Below, in pieces: positions 35,506 through 48,390 of a stretch of 64,000 nucleotides of DNA. The DNA is from Hypomesus transpacificus (lineage: Eukaryota > Chordata > Actinopteri > Osmeriformes > Osmeridae). The stretch is taken from assembly GCF_021917145.1 (NCBI RefSeq), contig NC_061065.1, positions 7,677,057 to 7,741,056 on the forward strand, in the 5' to 3' direction. Position numbers and translations under genes: made by a program. Each line of letters begins with the position of its first letter. Positions within the stretch are counted from its first letter, which is position 1. A model generated the notes under the pieces. That model was not told the origin of the DNA, made no database searches, and saw only the letters and a program-made list of their open reading frames with translations.

Positions 35506-38500
35506 TTGGCGGTTAGAGCATTGTGTCTGTGACCAATGCTGAGCTGCGCCGACAGGAGCCAACATTTCCATCTCCATGACTACGGCATCTCCAATCACTC
35601 TGGGGTGTTTTGGTTGTGACTCATCTGTTCTGGAGAGCACTCGACAACGCAGGGTGAAGTTGCACACACTGATCTCAGGTCAGTTTTGCATTGTCCACTT
35701 ACCATGTCCTGTAGGTGTTATGGTGGGGGTGATAAACTGATCCCAGGTCTGTGACCAGGAGCATTACGAGGGGCCATGTACCTAAAGGGCTCGAAAAGAC
35801 ACCTAACATAGCATTAACACTCTGTAAATACTGTACAGTATTAATGTAGCTTACACGGAAGTCAATCTTATTCGTGGCTTTCCTTGTCTAACTATGAATG
35901 ATCTTGGAGCAAATCTAAGGAGTATTATATCCATACAAATGACATACTTCGTTGACACTGACTAACAATGCGTTGTGTGTAGTACCCGCTTGCATTAGGC
36001 AGCAATGTAAATGATTCAATGAAAATACAGTTGTCAATTCAAGCTTGTGTGTGTTGCCATCCTCTCTGAGCATGCAGCTGAAACCAGTTTGTCGACGTAC
36101 CTACTACTTGTAAACTATCACCTTTTTGTGTTGCTGTCGTCAATACCTTTCCCTCTCCCAAGTGCTTTGCAAACAACCTCATCACTGTTCTCAAGCTGAA
36201 ATGCATCATGGAGCACGTTTGTCATAGGTCAGGTCACTTATAAGCTAGTAAAATTAGAGAACACAGGAAGCAATCACATCTACCCATAAACACAACTTCT
36301 TCCACTTTGTCTCTCAGTTATTGTTAGCTAACCTAGCTAACGCTACTACTACTCGCATCCGTTCATTGCTAGCTACTTTTACTGTGTGAGTTAGATAAAC
36401 CTTACCTTTGTAATGGTCGATATAGCTCAAAACATACAATTTGAACCCCTTTTCCTTCTAGCTTGAAGGAGGGCAACATGGAATCCCATGCACATCGTTA
36501 ATTGTCATTTTGGCAAGCTAACCCAAATTCCTCAGAAAAATATTGTTAGCGGAACAAAGTGCTAGCTACTGGAAGCTGTTGACTTGGCTTATGCAATATG
36601 CAGAAGTAATGCATGCATAGTAAATTGGGGTGGGTGGGGGCTACAAACAACATTACAATCGTAATTATTGGCATTTTGTTCATGAGGAGTTAAAGGCAAA
36701 ATGTCATAAAAAAATTAGATTAGTAAGAATTTTTAAAATCATTCACCAACAGTATTCATAAATATGTTTATATAATTGTCATCGTTTATTTTCATTGGTT
36801 TAGCGGCCCACCTGCATTACTCTAATGGACCACTAGTGGGCCTTGGCCCACAGGTTGGGAATTGCTGTGCTACTGTGATGCTTAACTTAAAAAAAACTTT
36901 TTAAAACTTTATAAAAAATACGTTTTTCCTTTATTTAACCAGGAAAAGGACTAAGATTAAAAATCTATTTTACATTTTAATTTACAGACTAGCAATACAT
37001 ATTAATTAGCTACTGTAGGTTATAGTATTCAGCAGAATCTTATTTTATGTCTTTTATGTTTCCTTCACGTTCAATGTTCCTTGCAAGATTTCCGTAGTAG
37101 AAAACAAGGCTGTTTCAAGTGTCAATTTATGTGATCACATATGCTTACAATATTGATCTTGATATTACCAGTATATTAACAAACTGCCTGTGCATAAAAT
37201 ACTGTATAATGTATGTGTGCAGTACCATGTGAACATAATGAAGATGTCTTTCTATAGATCTTCCTAATGTGGAATGTTCTCCAATAAAGATGTCTTTTAA
37301 CCCAAGATACATATTAATGAATTGTGTGTGTATACTTTGCCAAGTACACTTGCTTCCAGTGAAATGTGTTACATGCATGCTTAGGAAAACAATACAACCA
37401 GACCACCAACAGTCACTCATGACAATCCACTTTACAGCATTAAAAAAATCAAATAATTTATTTCTGTGTTCTTTTTTTCCACATTAAATAAAAGATATTG
37501 TCGGACATTATCAGATTGAAATCAAAGGAGGAGACGGGAAGAGGGACAGGGTAACAGACCTCTGACATGCAAAACCCCCTTCTCTTCCCTTAGTACACTT
37601 GACAGATGGGTTCAGGGCTGCCCCCTCCCTCCTGGGGCCTGCCCTAGACCCTGCTGCCTGGTCCTGGCCACAGTGAGTTAGCGAGAAGCAGCCGATCTAT
37701 TCAGTCCTGTGTTGGCTCTCAAGAAACAGGCCCCGTTCTCAGGAGCCTGAAGGGGAGCATCCAATAAAAAGATTGAAAACACTCGATGGTGGAAAGGCCC
37801 AAGGGAGGGGTTGGATCTGGGACAGGAGGCAATCTATTGGACGCTGGCTTGCCAGGACCAATAGAACTCAAGTCTCTCACTGGCGTATGACAGAGCTACG
37901 ACATCTGAACTGTGGAGTGGCTTGTCAAGTCATCTAATAACCTACTGTTTTGAAGGTCAAGAGTATCCTTCTAATAAAGTCGATCCAAACACGGCCAAGG
38001 CTATAAAACAGAGTGATGACAAAGCCCTTCAACTGGTGTTCGTGGTCAAAGCTCAGTTGTTTTTTGGGGCCTTACACAGCAGGCTGTAATGCCCATATAC
38101 CTACTGGCACTGCCAGGAACTCGCACTGTGAAAACTAGCAGGGAGGGTCGGTAGCAAGGACTTGTCCAGAACAATACTAATATCGTGCCCCAATAGTCTG
38201 GTGTCCTGACACCATCTTCTCTTCTGACGAGCACTCATGGCAAAGAACTGGAGGGGTACGACCAATATGGTGGATACCTTTCCCTGTCCTTGCAAGTATC
38301 AATGATTATCATGAAAGGACCATATTGGGTTACAGGAAAGGATCAGAGTCCATCATACCTTTTTCAATGGGACTGGACTAGATGTAATTGTTTTTCAGAA
38401 AAGGGTACAGTTTTTCATCAAAAGGATCTTCTCAATGACTTGTTTCCCCTTATCGACTCTGAAATCTCACCCTAGGAAATCCTAGCAAGAGAGCAAAGCC

Positions 38501-41133
38501 TTAAGGTTCAATCCTGCGTCAGCACAATGAAACTCACGGAAAGATACCGGAGTGGTTGATTGTAAGTATCAAGCACTTCCAGGTCTTGTCATGAGATCAT
38601 CAATCCCCACTTCCTCAATCTCATCCTAGCCATACCACTGGATGGGTCCAAAAATTAGCAGAGAAAAGAAACAGAAACCAGTCAATCAATCAAAAGAAAA
38701 CCCCAAAGCACAAATTCACAAAAAGGTGCTCCCTCAAATATCAAATTAACAGAGGACACCCATACAAATATGCAATAACAAAATCAATAGGTCATCTGAT
38801 CCGTCTACCTAAACACACACATACACACACACACACGCCAGACACAGACATACGCAGGCTGCTGGCTGGCTGGGTGGATAGTCTATTAATCCCTGTGCTC
38901 ACTTCTTATCCTGGGACCAGTGGAAACTGATTTCCTGCAGTTCTCTAGAGGTGGTGGCAGGACTTCCTTGGAGTGCCACAGGAATTGAAGCGTTTTCATC
39001 TAACTAGTGTTTGTTATTATGCAGAGGTCCCTATTCCTTATCCTGGAAGGTGAAAGGATTGCCATACCTCTTGTTAAAACCCAACTCTACTATGACCTCA
39101 CATCAAGAGAGACTTAGGGTGGGCAAGGGCAAAGGCAAACATATACACTGACAGGGCCCCCTAGTGGGAGGAAAACAGAAGTGAAGGGGGAGCAGGGCTA
39201 ATGCCACACCAGTCAAAAACACGCACTTGCGCACACATTCACACCCTTATGCTCATATAGATTGCAGCAGCCAAACAAAGTGCATCTGACCTTTGATCAT
39301 TTACTCTGAAGAAAGAAAAGAGAAAGCTGCAAATGCATATTTTCTCTGCCATAATTAGTGAATAGGAAATGCCAGCTGTCTTGTCATTCTTTCTTAGGTC
39401 TTGGGGGTCGGAGGTGAATTATATGTAGATGGGTTCTGCATCAGAGAAGGGTCCTGCACACTAAACTCAGCCACTATGGGGAGTTTAGAAGTGTGCGAGT
39501 GCACTGTAAAGTGTTCTAAATAAACTCAGAGCAGTAAAAAAAGAAAAACTAAATAAAAACTGCTAACAATACTTTTTTTTTTTTCTTTACCAGGGATGAA
39601 AACACACAGAGTAGCTAAATTGAATAGAATCCAGCATATTTAATACTATAGCTCCAGACAGACTGGTTGCCAGGCAGACCAGAATCAGACGTGAGGCCAT
39701 ATTACTGAGGTCATGACTGAAGGACAAGTGGTGCTGAGAAAACATCTGCATACTAGAGATCCTCGATGACCAAACTGCAATAGAGCAACATTTCACCACA
39801 TCTACACTCCTCTTTAAGTCAAGACGCACCTCTGAAACCATCTACACTCTCTTTAGAAGGGACTTTGTAGTGTTTCAAGGGTTGGCAGTGCATTTTGGGA
39901 AACATTAGCTTTGATCAGCAAAAAGGACAAAACACAGGCTCTGTAAGTGGACAACGCCAGAGCCCCTCAACTACTTCCTGGTTGCATATCTGAGGGAATG
40001 TCAATATGGTAATGGATCCCGCAAGCCCTCCAATCAGAATCATGGTGTGATCTGTGAAATTACTTAATGCACCAATCAGACATGCAAACAGAGGTAGTTG
40101 AGCTGGCGGGGACAGTTGGCGGTGTAACGGGGCTTTCTTTCTCAGTGTTAATCAACACACTATCACTCACTCATACCTTCACTCATGTTAAAATAAATGC
40201 ATGCATATCTTTCCAGTCGCCAGCTCTGGGGCTGAGGCAGAAAGAGACAACGTAACAGCCTGCGACCCACTGCTTCGTTTGTTTCACAACAAGGGCAACA
40301 GGGACACTGACTCAGGGAGATTAACATCACACAGAAGCGCATCAACTCATGATTCCCACCCAAGCATGCACTCACACACACACACATACACACACACAAT
40401 ACAGCTTCACAAACACCCACCCACACCCGGGCAACCCCACCACATCCCATACACACAAGAAACAGGCTACACACTCACTTTTTCAAAAACCACAAGGCCG
40501 TACAAACACACACACTCGCACTATAGCTTTTCCAATCCCTGTTTGAATCATGAGATTAAAAAAGGAAACACAAAAATAAACTCCACAAATATTTCCTTCA
40601 AGTCCGTTTCCCCCCACACTTCCTGTTTGCACTCAGTCAGACGACATGGTGTTGAGCCGAGTCCTCCAACAGGCCCGTTAGCTCTCACCTGACCCGCCTC
40701 ACTTCCTCATCCATGTGGGGTCGCAGTCTGAAGGTCAAAAGAGGCAGTCAAACCTCCGTTTAGGTCACCTTTGACCCCCTCACATTCCGCTCCTCCACTC
40801 TCCGGGTTCTACAGCTGTCAGGGGCCTCTTCATAAAAACATTTGGTGTGATTTAGGTCTGCATCAGCCTTGACAAGAGTCCTTCTAAGAAGTGTGTGTGT
40901 TTAAATGTGTATATGTATCTGCCTTTGTAACCTGTGTAGCATGTTTATTTGTATTGTAAATGTCTGTGAGTTTTGTGCATGTGTGTGTGTGGGTGGTGTG
41001 CGATGTGTCTGTGAGTGCAGTTGGAGGCCTGGGCTTGGGTGAGGCTGAAGAGTTGATACTGTGAGAACTGGGCAGCACCTGTGGTCCACCATTACCACCC
41101 CCCCATCCCCTTTTCTTCCCTCTCCCCCTCCCT
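35506..41133. other. Convergent 3' region of armh4 and naa30
   Basis: armh4 (plus) and naa30 (minus) converge here, so much of the 5.6 kb may be 3' UTR. Candidate poly(A) signals are AATAAA at 37283-37288 for armh4, and minus-strand AATAAA read from 40944-40949 (short form) or 37456-37461 (long form) for naa30. A CA repeat lies at about 40371-40400. No further gene is recognised. Confidence 0.4.
36800..36885. mobile_element. hAT-like terminal fragment
   Basis: GCGGCCCACCTGCATTAC, then GTGGGCCTTGGCCCACAGGT and TGGGAATTGCTGTG, resembles the right end of fish hAT elements (GGCCCACAGGTTGGGAA...). I find no matching left end nearby, so it is partial. Confidence 0.4.
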
Positions 41134-43687
41134 CTAGCGCAGCCACAGTTTGAGCCGCAGCGCGTCCACACCGTTCAGGTAGTATCTGAACAGCCGCTTG
41201 TCTCTGACAAAGCCCAGGTTCTCATACAGCTTCAGCGCTGACTTGTTAGTGATCTCAGTCTCCAACACCACCTGGGGAGAGAGGTCACAGGAGGGTGAGG
41301 GTGGAGTGTGTGGGTGTCATGGGGGGGGGGGAGTACATTTGAATGAGAAATTAATAACGCATATGCAAACAGCTTTGGAAATGTACCGAATCTCTCCAAA
41401 CAATCATTATAGTGTTTAATCAACAAAGATATGGTGTCATGTGGGATGGTTACATTTCCCTTCTATAACCAAATGATTCACCTTCTCTTTTGCATCTGTC
41501 TATAAAGGTCCTGCTTGGCCACAAGAGGCCTGTTAGAGATACTAGGACCGTGGGGGGGGGGGGCGGGGGGGGGGGGGGGTTCAGGCGTCAGGCTGGCCTC
41601 TTACCTCATCACAGTCCCCTTCTACCATAGCATAGATGGCCTTCTTCACCAGGTTAGTACCTGCAACAAGCACACCAACAGGATGAGAATCACAAACAGA
41701 CAATCAATGACAAACTGCCATGTTTTACATTTACTCATTTAGCAGACGCTCTTATCCAGAGCGACTTACAGTATGTACAGGGACATTCCCCCCAGGGCAA
41801 GTAGGGTGAAGTGCCTTGCCCAAGGACACAACGTCATTGGGGTCACGGCGGAGAATCGAACTGGCAACCTTCTGATTGACAGCCCGATTCCCTAACCGCT
41901 CAGAGTAATGAGGCTCACCTATGCTTTTCCTCCGGTGTTTGGAGTCCACGGCCAACATGGCGATGTAGCCACGACGGAACATCTTCTTGTGCATGTCCAG
42001 TTTACACACTATGGCTCCAACACACTCTTGTTCCACCATGGCCTGTGACACACACACACACACCCACATTAAGTCATCTGACTGACCAGAACACAAGTCA
42101 ATCTATCAGGTTCTTGTAGATCTGCAAAAACGGAGGGGGCTCAACCCTGACCCTGTGACCTCACATCCCTGGTGTGAAACACTTCCGCACAGATCACATG
42201 GCCAGCTGATAGATAGCATATGACTCGACGAGTAACTGCTAACTGGATTGAGACACAGGAAATGTGTGTGTCTGTGTGTGTGTACCTCTTGTGTCGTCAT
42301 AGTGAGGTACAGCTGTCAAGTGATTAGAGACACTTTATCATGAGAAACCTATCATCCACAGGCACACTCCATGTTATCTGCAATACTGGCTGGGCTAAAC
42401 CAAATCCATGGGCCCCTCTACTATGGTATATTTATAAATGGATAGGCTGTGTATACACACGTATCACACTGTGGTCATCTTTGTATGTGACCCACTGACA
42501 GGTGATTATTTATAGCCTAGTACCCTGGTCCATTCTAACAGTCACACCTACCCTAACAACAAAACGATTAAGTGTCTCTTTGGTGTCTAAAAAGGAGATA
42601 TTTGGGAGGGTGGAAGAGCCTAAAACTAAACCTAATTAAACACTCTACTATTTTAACAGGTTGTTTGACTGGATGTCATCGAAATATGCACATTTTCATA
42701 ACAATGGGAGTCTGCAGCAGTCCACTCAGGCAAATTATTTGGTGGTCCTCCTAGGCAACAATCACTGAAAGTGTAGGTTTTTACACGGTCACGGTGCATC
42801 GTAATACTCACCAGAAAGCAGAGCTGCGGCCAGTTATGGATGAAGTACCTGTACGTGTAAATTGAGTAAGGCTCAGACAAGTCCTTGGTTATCAATCTCA
42901 TGATTCCTGGCATCTGTAATTCGGATTCGTAGCGGACGTAATGAATTCCATTGCTTTCTTCCTCTACTCGGCCTGGCGAGCAATTGAGATCGAGCCTACC
43001 CAGTTCTGACACCGGGGGCTCCTGTGTTGAGTTGGGTTCGCCTCCAACTCCAGACCGTGGTGCATCGAGGCCTTCACGATCTGGGGGCTCGACCGGTGGT
43101 CTCGGGGGTTCCGTTGGGTCGCATTCCGCTTTCCTATCGTTACCGGGAAAAGCGCCAGTTCCTGGATGGCTTTGGACAGTCTCAGTTCGTGTAAAAGTCA
43201 GCATACCGTTCATGCTATTGTTGTTCAAGTGAGGGTGGTTGCTGTTTTTCGAACAGAGACCGTGGTCCTCATGGTGGCAATGATCGCTATTGTTTTTATC
43301 GCTCGTAGTTCCCTCGCCACTGCTGTCACAGTTTTCTGTGGACGGTCTCGGATTGTCAGGTCGATCGTCTGTGTGTTGGTTGCTGTGGCTAACACCATCT
43401 TCCGACGGACTGACCAAGCCGTTCAACTGCTGCTCATGGGGTTGCGTTTTGAGGTGTAGCGCTGCCGGGTTTGCGTGTGACAGCATGTTTTTCTGGTTTT
43501 TCTTGATCGACCGTTTGTCCTCGATGCTCTGCAACTGCTGTCCGCTTCCAGAAGTTACCAAGCCCCCCCTACCGCAGCCCGATTCCTCCTCTTCCCCAGG
43601 CTCAACGCTCCCACCCCCGGGGAAGGGAGTAATTTCAGACGGGGATGCTGGCAATGCGCTACTAGGCCCAGTCGGCACTGCAGCCAT
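41134..43687 (-). CDS. naa30: N-alpha-acetyltransferase 30 (NatC catalytic subunit)
   Basis: Coding exons are 43687-42812, 42042-41919, 41660-41605 and 41271-41134; they total 1194 nt or 397 residues (human 362, from memory). Residues 1 to about 247 are a low-complexity Ser/Pro/Asn/His-rich extension, as in the family. The GNAT fold runs from about 248 to the end, with [89 protein letters not shown] and [20 protein letters not shown], ending RLKLWLR. With NAA35 and NAA38 it should acetylate N-terminal Met before hydrophobic residues. The acetyl-CoA loop R/QxxGxG reads RRKSIG here, so Ser332 replaces the first Gly (human RRNGIG, from memory). Everything else in the domain is intact. The second intron is almost filled by a SINE. 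Confidence 0.94.
41552..41579. repeat. Poly-G run in a naa30 intron
   Basis: Twelve G, one C, then fifteen G lie about 26 bp from the exon 3 donor at 41605. In the transcribed strand this is a C-rich tract in the intron. Confidence 0.9.
41725..41908 (-). mobile_element. V-SINE-like element, copy 7 (naa30 intron 2)
   Basis: The tail is at the left (TTTAGCAGACGCTCTTATCC), then the core, with the head at the right (CCCTAACCGCTCAGAG). It is sense to naa30. Its head lies about 10 bp past the exon 2 donor at 41919, and it makes up most of a 258-bp intron. Confidence 0.88.
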
Positions 43688-43699
43688 CCCACTGCATTA

Positions 43700-45430
43700 A
43701 GGGAGGGAATTCACGTTTAGAAACCGTAAAATATAATTTCATCCAAAAGGCGATAGGGTATATATACAAAGCACAAGTCCCTTTGTCGATTATTTTGTAA
43801 ATCCGGAGGTTGAATTGGCGATAATAGTTTTCCTAGCGACGTTTGTCGTTGCTTTCTCCTCAGTTTCCCTTCTGCCGGAAAATGCTGTCGCAGCAAACGC
43901 CATTGCAACAGTAGTGGGCGCTTTACGACAGTCATGGGGTTCATGACATGGTTCATGATGCTTTGCTCTCTTTTGCTCTTGGTCTGATTGAAGTTCAACG
44001 TCGGTAATTATTTTTTATAAACTACCCAAAAAAATCTCAGAATTCAAATGCTGCCCAAAAATAAATCTAATATATATAATATCAAGAAAAGTTATGTCGT
44101 TATTGAAGTTAAGACAGTCTGAATTGTGGCAAATCATAACCAGCCTACATAAGTAGCTAGTTATGGCTAAAAATGTTTACGTAGCCTACATTATTAACAT
44201 ACACATCTTGCACTCATTCGCTACCTCGCATTTGGCACTCGTCAGACCTGGTGATATGCCACAAGGGGGCGCCCACTGCTGTCAATTCCGTAAACTGCGC
44301 CCTGTTCACTAATGGCCAGAATTATTTTCCTGCTCTCTTCTCCAGGAAGTGAGACGATAGCTAACTTCTATGTCATAATTGAACATATAGCCTGTATTTG
44401 ACATGAGTAAATATCAGTTCTAACTCGAACTTTAGTGGCACATTTTAATTACAGATCAAATTCCATGTCAAACGACATAATCTCCGTTAAGATTACCTGT
44501 TAGTCACCCCTTGTAGCCTATGCTGAAGTCAAGGGCAGCAATCTGCAAACATACAGCTTTCAACACTGGGGCAACCCCTCTTTGGCAGTGACAAGCAGCC
44601 AGACTGGTCACAGTGGGGGGAAGAGAAACCTGCAGGGAAGGGTGCAGGGTGGGGGGTACAGACCCCAGCTGGAGCATGGAAAGGGAGGAGGAGGGGGGCG
44701 GGGGGGGGGGGGGGGGGGGGGGGGGGCTGGGCTCAGCTGGACAGCAGAGGCGGGATGGTGGTCCTCAGTCTCTAGTTTGGTGTTTGAGCAGGTGGAAAGG
44801 ATTAGACTAGAGGCACTGGAGGACTGGATAAGGGGTTCACCAGATTACCATGTAAACAGCACAAATACAAACACATACACACACCTATACACATATACAC
44901 ACACACCAACTCATCTTTTTTATACTTCATTCCATTTTATTTCGGTTTAATTTGACATTAAATGATATAGGTAAGAAACCGAAGTCAGAAATTTACCAAG
45001 AAATTTGACCAATTTGACACATAATTTGACCGACATGCTCGTCCTCCGATACACACCCTGTGTTTATTGTCTGCAGTGACAACTCAGAACCAACAGATGG
45101 CAACATTGTACTTTGATTGTAATACTATGATGCTGAAGGTTTGTATGTGTTTACAGTAATGGGCTGCTCGTAAAACCGTCTACATTTTCATATATGAATA
45201 CATACAATAATATTTATGATCCCTATGTGACATGGAGAATGTGTACAGAGAGAAGCTGTAAACAAGATTCAATATGTGCATCCTATGATCCAGACAGGCC
45301 CATGTCACTGTGATCACAGGCCCTGAGCTCCACCTTGCCCTCACTGCCCCGTGTCACATCCCTTACAAAGGAATGGCAGAATGACAAGAGATCCCTCTCT
45401 TTCACTGGATAAACATGTGTGTTTGGTTAG
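43700..45430. other. naa30 upstream region
   Basis: The first few hundred bases should contain the naa30 promoter and 5' UTR. A G-rich run of 27 G is at 44700-44726, preceded by GGAGGAGGGGGGC. Past this, AT-rich DNA and CA-rich patches near 44868-44905 show no gene. Confidence 0.4.
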
Positions 45431-45434
45431 TTGT

Positions 45435-45497
45435 GGATATGTGTGTGTGTGTGTGTGTGTGAAAGAGAGTGTAAGAGATAAAGGTAGAGTGAGGGAA

Positions 45498-45528
<31 letters not shown>

Positions 45529-45735
45529 GAAAGAGAGAGAGAGAAAGAGGGACTGTGGCCAAATACATAGTATTTAGTGTATGTAAATATGTTTGCTGCA
45601 AAGTGTGTCTTTTCGAGCAGTTGTGAAAGAGAGAGGAAGAGAGGAGAGAGAGAATGAGTTAAAGAGGAGCAAGGGAGAGAGAGAGGGAGAGAGAGAGATG
45701 GAGAGAGAGGGAGAGAAAGAGGGAGAGAGAGAGAG
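45435..45735. repeat. TG then GA microsatellite block
   Basis: A TG run (45440-45461) is followed by GA-rich runs at 45495-45550 and 45630-45735. The plus strand is purine-rich throughout. Confidence 0.9.
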
Positions 45736-46309
45736 TACCCGCCCTTTGAAAGCTAAGCCTTGGGGCTGAGAACTCTCTGAAGAGCTGGAATCAGACATGC
45801 ACAATCAGTTCCCCTCTTCAAATCTCCTTTACAGGCCTATCTGCTTGAACAGCCTTCTCTTAATTACTTTCTCTATCACTTAGCGGTCTGTGACTGGGCT
45901 AAGAGCAGGACCATGCCAGAGACACCCAACTGGCATTAACCCCCATCTCCTCTCTCCCTTTCCCTTTCTTTTTCTCTCTTTCCTCTCACTGTCTGTTTCT
46001 CTCTGTGACTATTTCATTCCCCTCTCCGCTATTCTGGTCTTTATCTATTTATCTCTGTAACCTTGTTTGCTTTTCCTTTTTTTCTTGACTGAACCCCTTA
46101 TGTTTCTGTCGTCTGTATCTCTTACTTTCTGCCTGTATCACTTCACCTGGCAGTCTCTTAAAAGCCAAGTCAATTTTATGGCCAATGTGGCCAATACAGC
46201 AACATCATATCTATCGACATAAAGCAGACTTCTGCTGGGGAAAGGTAAACCAATTATCAACAATCATCAGCTACAAGGAGCCTTAGTCAGACGGAATGCA
46301 CTAAAACAG

Positions 46310-46620
46310 CCCCCCCCCCCCCCCCCCCCCCCCCCCTGACTGGGTCTGTGTGTAAACAGAAGAAGTGGAAAGAAAACAAGATTCCTATAAGCCTTCAAAA
46401 AAAGCCTCCTGACTCAATAGACAGACAAGAGCTGCTGCCAAGTACACTTATATCCTCTCTTCTGCTCTCCTCTGCTCTCCTTTCCTCTCCTCTCCTCTAC
46501 TCTACTCTGCTCTCCTTTCATCTGCTCTGCTCTCCTCTGCTGTGCTTTCATCTGCTCTGCTCTCCTCTGCTGTGCTTTCCTCTCCTTTTCTCTTCTTGTC
46601 CTCTACCAACCCTCTCCTCT
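46310..46620. repeat. Poly-C run and CT-rich degenerate repeat
   Basis: There are 27 consecutive C at 46310-46336. From about 46452 to 46620, a degenerate array of TCTGCTCTCCTCTG-like units forms a pyrimidine-rich tract, the opposite strand bias to its neighbours. Confidence 0.88.
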
Positions 46621-46739
46621 CAGACGGAAACACCTTTTATTTCGATCCACTCCTGCTTGTCACGTTAGCAAGCAGCCTGTGCCTTTCCCCCTCCGCCTGC
46701 ATCCTTCCCTCGTTCTCTCCTTTTGTGTGCTGCGTGGTC

Positions 46740-46990
46740 CAGGAGAGCTGTATTTAATTAGTTTCTGTTGGGTTAATTAGGGGGCTAAAGTTAGGGGGTC
46801 TGACAGGAACAAAAGCGGGTCATGCTGGACTGACGCAGGTGCTCCAGAACGGTTGCCAGATTCCACTGTTCAGATTAAAATGACCTCTCTCTGTGTCTGG
46901 AGTGGCAGTAGCTGTCAAACTGACAGGAATTCATTGGGTTGGGATTTTCTTTTTACAGTGTTTTGTGTGCGATGGCTATCCAACACAGCT
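46740..46990. promoter_or_regulatory. Candidate conserved non-coding element, otx2 upstream
   Basis: This unique-looking stretch between simple repeats is rich in homeodomain-type cores (TATTTAATTAGTTTC, GGTTAATTAGGGGGC) and has no open-frame bias. A regulatory role is inferred only from composition and its position in the gene-poor tract upstream of otx2. Confidence 0.25.
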
Positions 46991-47539
46991 TTGCTAAAGT
47001 TTGGGGCTGAAAAATCCCAGATTTCTTTCCTCTTGCATTTATAAATCACAAGGGGATGGGAGATTGAATAGAAGAGTTGGTGTGTGTTGTGCAGTAGCTG
47101 GTGTCCAAAAGCTCTTCTGCATCTCCATCAAAGTCCTTCAGCTCTATGGTTCTTCTCTGTGAAGTGAAGGGTAGGACACTGTAGGATGCTGATGAAGGAC
47201 AACATTTTTCTGAGCAATGTTCAACAGCTGTGAAGTGCAGATCAAACAACCAATGAAATCAGTGAAGTAAATGTACAAAATACCAGGGAGGAGAACACAA
47301 AGAGAAAGAGACAAGCTTGTAAGAACTATACTTGGCTCTCATTTCAGAGAAGTGGACTAAATAATTGTCCTTTACAAACACAATCACATCATTGAGTGTT
47401 TGGTTTCATAAGACACTAAATGCAGGGAGTGACAACTAGTCTTTAGGTGATTTTCAATTTAGGCCTTGCTGTTGATTGATTCTCCACTTCACTAAATATG
47501 ATAAAATACCTGATGAAGAAACTCAACCTTGGACACAGC

Positions 47540-48357
47540 GGTAGATAATCCCTGGAAAATGAGCCGGAGGAGAGAGAGATGTGGTGAGACCTTCTGACAC
47601 ATCATGTGGAGTCGGGCTATGCCTGAGAGGAGGCTGGACAGGGATTGGAGGAGGAGATAGAAGCCCCAGTTGAAGTGGAGAGGGATCCGAGTGGTTTTGG
47701 AATGAAGAAAGGGACCACAGTGTGCAGACAACAACAGAAGACAGAGTATGATTGGTGTGAACAGACAAAATCAGAAGGTGGACAGGTAAAGGAGATGAGA
47801 TGAAATGGAAAGAGATGTATGGAAAGAGATGTGAAGACCCTTAAAGGATGAAGATGATGATGGAGAGGAGGGGAGTGGAGAGGACAGGAGGCGTGAGGAA
47901 AGGAAAGGAGAAGAGAAGAGGGGAGAGGACATGAGAGGAAATGAGATGGAGAGTAGGAGAAATAGAGAGGAGGCGAAATGGAGAGGAGGCGAGAGGAAAG
48001 GAAAGGAAAGAAGGAGAGAAGGAGGGGAGAGCAGAGGAGAGGTATGAGCAGCTCTGGCACCGTTGGGGCCCCTCACCGTGTGACGGTCCCCGGGCCCTTT
48101 AGACAGGCGCCAGCCCAGCAGGGAGCAGAGACAATCACGCTGCACCAGACTCCACGCACAGAGATGGAGGGATGAGGGAGAGAGGGGGGAAAGAAAAGGA
48201 GAGAGAGAGGGGGGGGGGACAAAGAACACAGCCAGAGGGGTGAAGGAGAAGGACAGGAGAGAAGGAGGTGTGGGAAGACAGAGATAGAGAACAGGGAGAG
48301 AAAGAGAGAGGGCGTGGAATGAATGGAGGTGAAAGAGAGAGGACACAAGAAGTAGAT

Positions 48358-48390
<33 letters not shown>

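Noticed and set aside
40349..40546. His/Thr-rich frames around the CA repeat
   Set aside because: They come from the CA microsatellite within the likely naa30 3' region.
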